Assembly (NCBI GenBank): GCA_033085395.1 | Contig: JANQBS010000085.1 | Location: forward strand, 1-64,000 | Reading direction: 5' to 3' | Origin: Xanthoparmelia taractica | Taxonomy: Eukaryota > Ascomycota > Lecanoromycetes > Lecanorales > Parmeliaceae | Length of the DNA: 64,000 bases | Part shown: positions 20,065 to 29,754 of the stretch, piece after piece | How positions within the stretch are numbered: the first letter of the stretch is position 1 | Layout of the letters: each line of letters begins with the position of its first letter | Notes under the pieces: model-generated | Told to the model about the DNA's origin: nothing | Seen by the model: the letters and a program-made list of their open reading frames with translations, nothing else | The model's database searches: none | Program-made: the position numbers and the translations under genes

Positions 20065-22044
20065 ATGCGTGTGAACGCTGTCCTCGCTACTGCCCTTTAC
20101 TCTTCAGCTGCCCTCCTCGGCCAGGTCCGAGCCGATGATACCGATGATGCTGTCGAGTCTCCAACCACCTCAATAGAGGAGACGAGCACTACCTCAGCCA
20201 TCAAGAAGCCCACCTTCACTGTAAGAGATCTCCCCAGCAATCCAATGGGCTTGGTTATCCTGTGTGAGAGCACGCGCTGAATATCACAGCCTTCCAACAT
20301 CAAAGCAGAGTTCTTCGAACAGTTTACGGATGACTGGGACACACGCTGGAAACCCTCCCACGCGAAGAAAGAAGATTCTAAGGCTACCGAAGAATGGGCA
20401 TATGTCGGCGAATGGGCGGTTGAAGAGCCCCATGTCTTCAAGGCTATCGAGCATGACAAGGGTCTGGTCGTAAAGAACCCTGCGGCTCATCATGCCATAT
20501 CCGCAAAGTTTCCCAAGAAGATTGACAACAAGAAAAACACCCTAGTTGTTCAGTACGAGGTTAAGCTACAAAGTGAGTACTATCCTTCTGCAAAGTTCGT
20601 TGTCCAAGGTACGGCGGCTGATAGTATTTGCAGACGGCCTCGAATGTGGTGGCGCCTACATGAAGCTTCTCCAGGATAACAAGGCTCTACACGCGGAGGA
20701 ATTTTCCAACGCCTCTCCTTATGTCATCATGTTTGGTCCCGACAAGTGCGGTGCCACGAACAAGGTCCACACGTTTTCGGTCTCTTATGCAAAAAATCGC
20801 TAACCGATAAACCTAGGTCCACTTCATCTTCAAGCACAAAAACCCAAAGACCGGAGAATACGAAGAGAAACATCTGAAGAGCGCCCCACCAGCGAAGATC
20901 ACCAAGGGAACCACAAATCTCTATACGCTCATCGTTCACGAAAACAACGAGTTTGAAATCAAGATCAACGGCGAGTCAAGCAAGAAGGGCAGCCTCCTCG
21001 AGGACTTCACGCCAGCCGTAAACCCGGAGAAAGAAATTGATGACCCCAAAGACACCAAGCCCGCAGACTGGGTCGACGAGGCTAAAATTCCGGACCCCGA
21101 AGCTACCAAGCCTGAAGATTGGGATGAGGACGCTCCTTTTGAGGTCGTCGACGAGGAAGCCACCAAGCCCGACGACTGGCTTGAGGATGAGCCTACCATG
21201 ATCCCAGACCCAGAGGCTGAGAAGCCAGAAGATTGGGACGATGAGGAGGATGGTGACTGGATTCCACCAATGGTACCAAACCCCAAGTGTGAGGAAGTCT
21301 CGGGCTGCGGTAAATGGGAGCGACCAACTAAGAAAAACCCTGCCTACAAGGGCAAGTGGACTCCTGAGTATATTGATAACCCAGCATACAAGGGTGTCTG
21401 GGCGCCAAAGAAGATCCCTAACCCTGATTACTTCGAGGACAAGACACCGGCCAAGTTCGAGCCGATGGGCGCTGTAAGGACTCTGTTGCGCATAACCTTG
21501 AGCGAGAGCCACTAACATCTCTTAGATCGGGTTTGAAATCTGGACAATGCAGAACGACATTCTCTTCGACAACATCTACATCGGTCACTCTGTCGAGGAA
21601 GCCGAGAAGCTCAAGGCGGAGACCTACGACGTCAAGCACGCCATTGAAGCCGCAGAAGAGGAAGCCAGCAAGCCACCGCCAGCAAAAGAATCGCCCAAGT
21701 CTCCCATGGATCTCAAATTCATGGACGACCCAGTCCACTACGTTCGCGAGAAGGTCGACCTTTTCTGGGCCATCGCTAAGAACGACCCTGTCGAAGCCGT
21801 CAAGGTTCTTCCTGAAGTCGCCGGCGGAATTGGTGCTTTGGCTGTGACAGTCATCGCGTTGATCGTTGGTATTGTTGGTGTCTCATCGGCGCCACCACCA
21901 AAAGTTCAGAAGGCAGCAGAGAAGGTGAAGCAAAGCGCTCTGGACGCCAAGGACCAAGTCGTAGACGCGGCAAGCACTGGCGCTGAAAAGGCCCAAGCAG
22001 AGATTAACAAGAGGACCACTAGATCGTCAGGGCCTGCGGAGTAA
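20065..22044 (+). CDS. clxA: Calnexin, ER lectin chaperone
   Basis: A type I membrane chaperone that binds monoglucosylated N-glycoproteins in the ER. Exons 20065-20220, 20290-20572, 20634-20764, 20817-21473 and 21526-22044 give 581 aa. A cleavable signal peptide (residues about 1-23, ending VRADD) precedes the lectin domain (FTDDWDTRWKPS, then GLECGGAYMKLL and MFGPDKCG). The P-domain shows the repeated motifs: first type DPxATKPEDWDE (four copies), then GKWxxPxxxNPAYKGxW. The globular domain closes with IGFEIWTMQNDILFDNIYIG. One transmembrane helix near residues 508-530 (IGALAVTVIALIVGIVG) is followed by a short Lys-rich cytosolic tail. Intron 3 is bounded by a direct repeat of AGGTCCAC. All introns are GT-AG. 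Confidence 0.95.
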
Positions 22045-22518
22045 ATGTATGCAGACTGGTCGTTTGAATTTTATAGCGTGGGGAGGAAGAGGAGTGGAAG
22101 TGTGGCTAGAGGGGTGAGCGTGCACATGCATTTGTACTAGCGGGGGTCAGCCAGCTGTTGGGATCGGTCTTGTCATGCTGTTCTACTACCGAGAGTCCTG
22201 TATACCATTTGTAGAGACCAATTTCAAGAAAAGTTTGAGCGCATTGTACTTCAACTTGGCTGTCTTGCAGTTTCGCGTAGGGTTTCTGGTGAAGAAGAAT
22301 ATTTGATTTAGGTATCCAAAACTTAGGTTAGAAAGGGGTGTACCGTCATCATGTATCCATCATCGTCTAAAGACGCTGTGCATTGTCTAGCCGTGCTCCG
22401 CAAGAACCCCCGAGAACGCCAATACTGATTTGGTATCGAGAATAGAGCAAGGAAACCCAAGTGACAAGAGCCAAAGAACAAAGAGTGGTGCAGAAAAGAA
22501 GTAGCCGGTTCATGTCAA
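22045..22518. other. Convergent 3' flanks of calnexin and CaM kinase
   Basis: No coding frame or RNA gene seen between the two convergent stop codons. Confidence 0.5.
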
Positions 22519-24187
22519 TCATCTCGGAGGGTTATAACTCCCCCTTTTCGCCTTCTCCTCCGCTGCCCTTGCCTGCTTTTCCCTCTCCGCCTTCTCCTTC
22601 TCTTCCCTCACTTTTGCAAACACGACTTCGCGGAAAATAGCCCCCTTGGCCACATCGCTCAGAGTCTTTTTCTTCCCGGTATTGGAAGTCGGCAATCCGG
22701 CGCTGGTGCCTTTCTTGGCTAGCTTCTGCCCTGCCATTTCCGCCGAGTCTGCCGGTATGTCGGGCTGACTCAACGTGCCGTCTTCGTCCTCTGGGTCTTG
22801 CATCTTGAGCGCCTCGATGCGGTTGGCGAGTTTGATGACGTTGATGCCACGCTTTAGACGGGCCTTGGCCATGATGGCGCGGAATTCAGGCAGCAGATCG
22901 AAGTCTGTGGCTGTCTTGCCTGTGAGCCAGACGTCTCGCAGCGCCTCTTCGCTGGTAAGTCGTTTGTTAGGGTCTGGTTGCAGCAAGCTGACGATGAAGT
23001 CTTTGGCGTCTGAGCTGACATCTTTCCAGTAACGGCCGTGGAATACAATGCGCCCGCTTTTGCATTCTTCGATAAGGTCTGCAACGTTCTCGCTGCGGAA
23101 AGGAGAGTAGCCGCAGAGTAGGGTATAGGTGATAACGCCTAGGGACCACATGTCAACGGGCTTGCCATGGCCTTGCTTCATCATGATTTCGGGGGCTGCG
23201 TAACCGAAAGAGCCGGCCATGGTGTTTAGCATAGCATCTTTCGAGTCGAGCATTTTGGCAATGCCGAAGTCGGCGAGGACAAGGGAGGAATTGGGGTCTT
23301 TGGTTAGGTAGAGGAGGTTTTCGGGTTTCAGGTCTACGCAAGAGTCAGCAAACGGGTTTGGAGATCATTCCAATTGTCTGACCTCGGTGAACCACATTGT
23401 TGTAATGAAGGTAGTCGACGGCTTCGAGAACTTGCTTGATCGTTTGGGAAGCATCTCTCTCTGTAAATTTGCCGTATTCGCAAATCCGGTCAAAAAGCTC
23501 TCCCCCCGTGGCCAGCTGGGTCACTATGTAGTATTTGTCCTATACAACATCAAACATCAGTACCAGGACTGTTTTCGACTTTAAAGTATCAGTAATCGAG
23601 TTCGCTTCAAGTACCTTAGATTCGAACCAATCGTGGAATCGAACGATGTTGGGATGTTTCATTCTTTGTAGCAGAACCATCTCATCGTACACCATCTTCT
23701 CATTGCCTTTGACGTTCTTCTTGAGAATGATCTTGATAGCATATCTTTCTCCGCCGCATTCTGCTTCCCGGACGATACCGTATGTTCCTGCACCTAATGT
23801 TCTACCGAATCGATACTGAGATCTGAACTATGCGTGAGTTCATTGCAGCCAAATAGCAAAAGAATGAACCACCCACTTCTTATCGTAGCTGTCTGGCTGT
23901 CCTGACAGCTTGTTCATCATGTTTGAAACTGTGGAGAAGTTGCGAGTCAGCATATCCTGTTGGAAACACGTTCATTCTCAGTAGCAGTAAAGGTTCTCGC
24001 CTCCAAACTACGAAGTACAGTGTGCACACCCTCACGAGACCTCTTGGAGTGAGGAGGGTCAAGCTCAGAACGCTTCTCCTTGTGGTTCGCCATGTCGACG
24101 TATCCCGAGCAGCGAAATCAGAAGATGATGAAACGAAAGAGATGCAAGCGTGCAATCGCACACTTGGCAGGTATACTCACAACTCAT
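22519..24187 (-). CDS. cmkA: Calcium/calmodulin-dependent protein kinase, CaMKI-like
   Basis: A Ser/Thr kinase of the CAMK group, downstream of Ca2+/calmodulin. Exons 24181-24187, 23877-23928, 23615-23822, 23383-23539 and 22519-23333 give 412 aa. The first coding exon is only 7 nt (ATGAGTT) and joins across a 252-nt intron to give MSFSNMMNKLSGQPDSYDKK, matching the conserved fungal start. Motifs: glycine loop LGAGTYGIVREA, lysine in YAIKIILKK, catalytic HRDLKPENLL (split by an intron at R-D), ADFGIAK, and GSFGYAAPE. The region after the kinase domain (ARLKRGINVIKLANRIEALK) is basic and amphipathic and is the likely calmodulin-binding/autoinhibitory helix (inference). The last 80 residues are charged, with a Glu/Lys coiled coil. 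Orthology to a particular paralogue (A/B/C) is not proven. Confidence 0.88.
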
Positions 24188-24756
24188 CTTGAAGTCTGGC
24201 CGCGGCCTATAGCCTGATATAGGTCGTGCCTGCCTTCTTGGGTCTCTTCTTGCTGCGCTCTGTTGTTGGACTGTTGAACACGGTCACGTGGAGTTCGTGA
24301 AAGCTGGAATGCCGGAAGATGGAGATAATCGCATTCTCCGCAACTTAATGAAGTCAAGATATACAGAACCAAAAGCAGTAGAAAAGGGTCAGGAGCTCTG
24401 TAGGATGCAGTACAGGAAGAGGGAATTGGAACTGCGAAGGATTGTCGAGTTCAATGACTCTTTAAATACTGTTGGGTAGACATTTGAGCTTGGGCATCCT
24501 TTTGTGAGTCGGGATGTATTTGGAGATGTGAGTTGCACTGCACTGGCGAGCTGAAAGTGGCTCAACTCGAGGGACATATACTCAGCCTTGTCTCTCGCGT
24601 GATAATCCTTGCCTGACCTACCCCACATTCTGGCGGAGCAAACGCCAAGAACATGTGGGTGGACAAACAAGGCGAACCTGTACTTCTAAGATACCTGGTG
24701 TACCTGAATTCCTCTCACCCACACCACCTTTCTCTTGCAGATATCTACTTGGCATC
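24188..24756. other. Divergent upstream region, CaM kinase / small membrane protein
   Basis: No supported gene. A CTTGCAG acceptor-like site at 24735-24741, just before the downstream ATG, may end an intron in a 5' leader. Confidence 0.4.
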
Positions 24757-25258
24757 ATGGGTAACGAGATCCTCCTCATAGTCGGCTTCACCGTCTTCTC
24801 CCTCGTCGTCACAATGGCCTGGGTTGGTGGCTATCTCGACAAGTACCAACAGTACGTATCTTTAAAGTCCATGTCCACTTCCCGACCAAAATATTCATCT
24901 TCGAGACATGTCTTGCGGTCTGAAGAGTGTCCCGAGGCTTTCATATGCGCTGTCCAACACGAAATACTAATTACCAAAAATAAATCCAGTACACTTCAAG
25001 ATCTCCTCCTGGACAAGACTGGGGAAAACAGGGCTTCCTACGGTCTCAAAAGTACGTCTATTTCTGTCTAACAGAAACCTCCATATCTTACGGGCATCTA
25101 CTAAATGATCCTACCAAACAGCTGCACTCACTGGTCAGAAAACTGGGGACGAAGACCTCGACGCCGTGCAAGATGGAGTGGGGAGTGGAGTTGGTGGATT
25201 GGTAGGAAAAGGGGGCATAGGAGAGAGCGTTGGAAGCACGTTGAGCAAAGGATTGTGA
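24757..25258 (+). CDS. Small single-pass membrane protein, unknown function
   Basis: Three inferred exons, 24757-24851, 24990-25051 and 25122-25258, encode 97 aa. The first 25 residues form a hydrophobic helix (ILLIVGFTVFSLVVTMAWV) right after MGNE, followed by GGYLDKYQ. The rest is hydrophilic and Gly-rich, with a closing block GVGSGVGGLVGKGGIGESVG. Codon phase is kept at both GT-AG introns, and the reading is protein-like throughout, which supports a real gene. The N-terminal helix could be a signal anchor or, less likely, a cleaved signal. I do not recognise the family. Alternative acceptor use in intron 1 would change the middle part, so exon 2 is the least certain piece. Confidence 0.65.
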
Positions 25259-25478
25259 GATTGATTCAACCTACGGCGTGGCTATGGAATCATTTGATCA
25301 GCATTTGGCTTGGGTACTGGGAAGTTATTTCAATGCATAATGTTATTCGGGCTGGTTGGATATACCCTTCAATCTTCAATGGCATCTACCACGTTGTTTA
25401 ACGGTCATAGTGACATCAGAACTCATGCAATGCCTTTTGCTTTGGCTTTTTGAGTCTCCAGCTCTTGGATTCTCAGCT

Positions 25479-28400
25479 TCATATTCCAGTCGCCTCCAAT
25501 GTGACCGTAAAATCAAACGTCCTCATCAACAACTGGTACTTTTCCAGGGTATCAGGCCCACACGAAGCACTCCCCAAGCCATGATGCTCGTCATCTATAC
25601 GAAGAACAACGCCTTTACTCCCCTTCAGCTCGTGCGGATGACGGGCCTGGTCCAGGTCTGCGGCGGTGTATTCAGACACGGCAAAGTCAAACCCGATCCG
25701 CTTCTCGACCCGCTGTTCTTTCACTTGATGGACCATCTCCCAGTCATCAACTGCTGATGACTGGGGTTCCGCCCAAGCGCTGTTGAGGGTCTCTGCTTTC
25801 TCGAAAGTAACATTCCCCTCCGTTTGTCCTCGTTGCAAAGTTGCCTTGATCCCAATGCCGTTCTCATTCATGACTTTCACCCATCTGACCTCCGTTCTAT
25901 TACCATTCTCCTGCGGCATCTCATAATTGACCATCATATCTCCTACACCACCTTCCCATATGCCTACCCTACCCGCCTCTTTCATATCCCTGTAGCTTTG
26001 ACCTGGGCCCAACCCAAACCACTGAGCAATATTACAATCTGGAGGCAATATCATTTCTAACCCTACTCTGGGCAAGATCTGCGGTTGGTTCGTGCCTTTA
26101 GGAACTGCGTGAACCTGGATCACCAGCCGGCCCTCGCTGGGTATCGTATATGTCGTAGTCGTTTCAAATCCCCAAGCGAGGACAGGCGGCGCAATCCAAC
26201 TCTCCACGATAATCTCCAAAGAGTTGTTATCTTCACGATGCTGATATCTGACCGAGCGAACTTGCTGCGTCATCATATGCAAGCCATGATCTCGCCAGAC
26301 CCTTGCAGCGAACGGGTTATCATTGTCCGTCGGTGCACGCCAGAAAGTCAGTTGAGGACCCTCATCTCCAAGGATCAGATGTACACCTTTGTAGCTCCAT
26401 CCAATGACCTTGGCCAGTATTGTATCGAAGGTCATTGCAAAATTGGGACCGGATATTTGCAAAAGACTCCCGGATCTCTGAACCTTCACCGGCTGCGATT
26501 TCTTGGCGAGGGCGGATTGCGAGCTTCTCTTGCCCTCACCCTGATCAAGACGGAACTCAGCCCACGCGACTTCGTGATTAACACCGGCCCATGGTAGCTT
26601 CTGTCGGGTCAAGAATGTGATCCTGAGCCACGTCTCCGGTTGACTAACATCGCATTGCATACACCCACTTTGACCGGCAAACTCAATAGGGAATGTGGAG
26701 CCAGGCTTGCTTCGATCTCCCGGAATTTGACCTACAGACGAGGTGAGACGCTGTCTGCTCTCCCCCGAGAAGCGGGTAATCTCATAGCTATATGACAAGT
26801 GCTCCAGTGAAAGGAAGTCGTATCGATTCTTCACAAGGACGATGTTTCCTTCCCTGTGGATAGTTATAGGCTGATAGACCTTTCTCAATTCCAGTAGACC
26901 GGGCCCAGGCTTATGTTCTGAGGTGCACAGCCCATCTATAACGAAGTTTCCATCGTTTGGTTCATCTCCAAAATCACCACCATAAGCGTAGAAAGACCTA
27001 CCACTACCGTCGTCAAGCTTTTTCGACAGTCCATGGTTAGCCCATTCCCAGATGAATCCCCCCTGGAGTCGTCGATATTCATAGAATGTCTCCTGGTATT
27101 CCTTCAGTGCTCCTGGACCATTTCCCATAGCATGACCATACTCCTGGAGTACTATCGGCTTGTCGTAATGGTCTCCATCGCGTGTGGCTAAGTTGACGAG
27201 ATCCGGGATTCCGTTGTACATCGAACTGCAGACATCAGATGCTCTATACTCATGATCTCCTTCGTAATGAACCAGTCTCGTAGGATCGTACTTCTTCGCC
27301 CACTTGTACATAGCAACATGATTCTGGCCGAAGAAGGACTCGTTTCCTAAGCTCCACATGATGACGCTAGGATCATTTTTGTCCCGGTGGACGACTTGTT
27401 GCATACGATCCAGATAGGCCATTTTCCAAGCAGGGTCGTCTGACGGGAGATGCTCGAGATCGACGCCCATGCCATGACATTCCAGATCTGCTTCGTCCAT
27501 CACATAAAGTCCGATCTCGTTTGCGAATGATACGAGCGCTGGGTGATTGGGGTAATGTGAACATCGAACGGCGTTAATGTTGTGCTGTTTCATTGATATC
27601 AGGTCCTGCTTTATGAATTCAATTGGTACAGCGCGCCCATATTGAGGGTGATGGTCATGTCGATTGACACCTCGAAGGTGGATCGGGCGACCATTGATTT
27701 GAATCAAGCCCTCCTTTAATTCAACAGTTCTAAACCCGACTGGTTGATCAATGACCTGCAAAGTCTGCCCTTTGGCGGTCAAGGTGATGCGTAAGTGGTA
27801 CAAATTCGGGTGCTCAGCCGTCCATTTTAATGGATTCGAAATCTTCCCCATACAGCAAACGTGTTGGGTTTCACCTCGGGCCAGACTATATATCTCAGGC
27901 TGACATGCTCTATCCCCATTTGCATCGGTCAACTCCAGGAGGACTTCTGCGGCAGAGGTGAGCTCGATGTGGACCTTTACCTTCAGGCAAGCATCCTGGT
28001 ACTGCTTATCCAGCTCGGTCTGAACAAAAAGGTCCTCGATACGGCCCTCGACTGGGATAGCAAAGAGGGTAACGTCCCGAAAGATTCCTATACTGTCAAG
28101 TCAGATATCCTCAGACATGTGCCAACAAGTACTGACCGGATAGCCACTGATAAAAGTAATGGAGTCAGCATGCCGTTCTCGAGACACAAGGTCGACTCTC
28201 GGGGAAACTCATATTAGCACAACTGGGTGTGTTCCCTTCTTCGGATCCCCAAACATGTCCTACGATTCGGACTATATTCCAGGTAGGAAAGAAAATTCCG
28301 AGATATACATACCCACATGTCTTGATCTTCGATATAGCTGCCGTCGGACCATTGGTACACCTTGACTCTGAGAGTATTGACCTCGTCTTTTCGTATCACA

Positions 28401-29288
28401 TTACTTATGTCAAATTCGGCAGCATTTCGGCTACCTTGACTGTATCCTATCTTTTTGCCGTTGACCCAGACATGATAGGCACTATCCACGCCCTCAAACC
28501 TCAGACGGTACAATACATCGTTTTGCCAACGATTCGGGACAGAGAAATCTTTCTCGTACAGGCCTGTTGGATTCTCGGACGGAACAAACGGCGGGTTGGT
28601 AGGAAACGGGTAATTGAAATTGCTGGATTGCAGTATTCAAGTCAGTCTGGCTTCCTTACGCAGGTACAGCGAGCCTTGAAACACGCTAAGAGAGTGGATG
28701 CTCCGAAGACATGTCTCAGGGCTCAAGATGAGATAAAAGAAAGGCGATATGGACGTCGAAATTACCTACGTGTAGTGTGGGTGACCATAGCCTTGGAGCT
28801 GCCAATGACCTGGAATGGTTCAGACAATGACTGGGTAGAATTAAAGCAAGCAGTCAGATTGTCGCAGTGCAAGCATGCCCGTACTACTCCTCTTGCTCAC
28901 AATGATAGGGCTCAGACCACTTCATTGACAGGCAATATACGACAGCAAATTTAGTTAAGCTATTGGCGAATAGCAAGTCTCCTCAATGCACCAGGTGTAG
29001 GAGAGCTTCTTCCCCCAAAGATCTCCCGAAGTGCCTCGAAACCAGCTTACCTGGAACATTGATCAAATCCCAAGCGCCATCATCCTTTGGATCTGGCTCT
29101 GGCTCCAGTGGGCTCGAAGCATAGTGAAACCTCCACTTTCCAGACAGAGACAAATGCTCAGCAGGTAAAAAGTAAGCCCGCGGTGGCAGGCGATTTCGCT
29201 GAAAGACATGCTCATTCATGTAATCGGGTCGATCAGTATCCCCGACAGTGCCATCTGTCGCATTGACTGTATTGCTTGATTCTACCAT
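25479..29288 (-). CDS. Glycoside hydrolase family 2 beta-galactosidase, LacZ-like
   Basis: Hydrolyses terminal beta-galactosides such as lactose; no signal peptide is seen, so it is probably cytosolic. Five exons (29051-29288, 28770-28809, 28313-28622, 28137-28146, 25479-28087) give 1068 aa, close to E. coli LacZ. The sugar-binding domain starts at about residue 50 (LSGKWRFHYA). Then come YQWSDGSYIEDQDMWWLSG IFRDV (across a 10-nt exon), the jelly-roll and Ig-like parts, and the TIM barrel with HLRGVNRHDHHP, acid/base Glu in SLGNESFFG and nucleophile Glu in LQEYGHAMGNGPG. The C-terminal beta-galactosidase small-chain domain follows (DEGPQLTFWRAPTDND). ATG 29288 was chosen; codons upstream are not ATG. 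All introns are GT-AG. Confidence 0.92.
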
Positions 29289-29754
29289 GGTCGATATCAA
29301 GACATGTATCTGGACTGAAGCTGACTGAGAACAAGGGAGCAGGGGATTTGGATATGGGTGCTATTCAAAGCGGCCTGAGCCGCCCCGCCGCAGACCCCGC
29401 AGTACTTGTAGGACCCTGAAACAATACTCCGCATTGGGGGCCCTGGGGCTCTCCAATTTATGTCGGTGTAGGTAGTTCTAGGTCCGGTTATATATTCGGT
29501 AGCTTCCACTTGCTTTTGAAAGAGGTTTAGAGAGCGTTTTGAACCCAAACCACTTACACCCGATACTAACTGGTTTACGAGTACTCGTACGCTGTGTATC
29601 TTGAGATTCATGGACACAGTTACACTTTTAGGGGTGCTCGCTTAAGCGGCCACGACCTATGCGCCCAATACCCATTTCTGACTGACGTACACAATTGCAT
29701 GATAAAAAGTTCTAGAGAGACAAATCTACCTACATCTGGCATACAACAACCACC
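29289..29754. other. Divergent promoter, beta-galactosidase / LYS9
   Basis: About 470 bp between divergent start codons; no coding frame supported. No control element could be identified with confidence. Confidence 0.5.
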
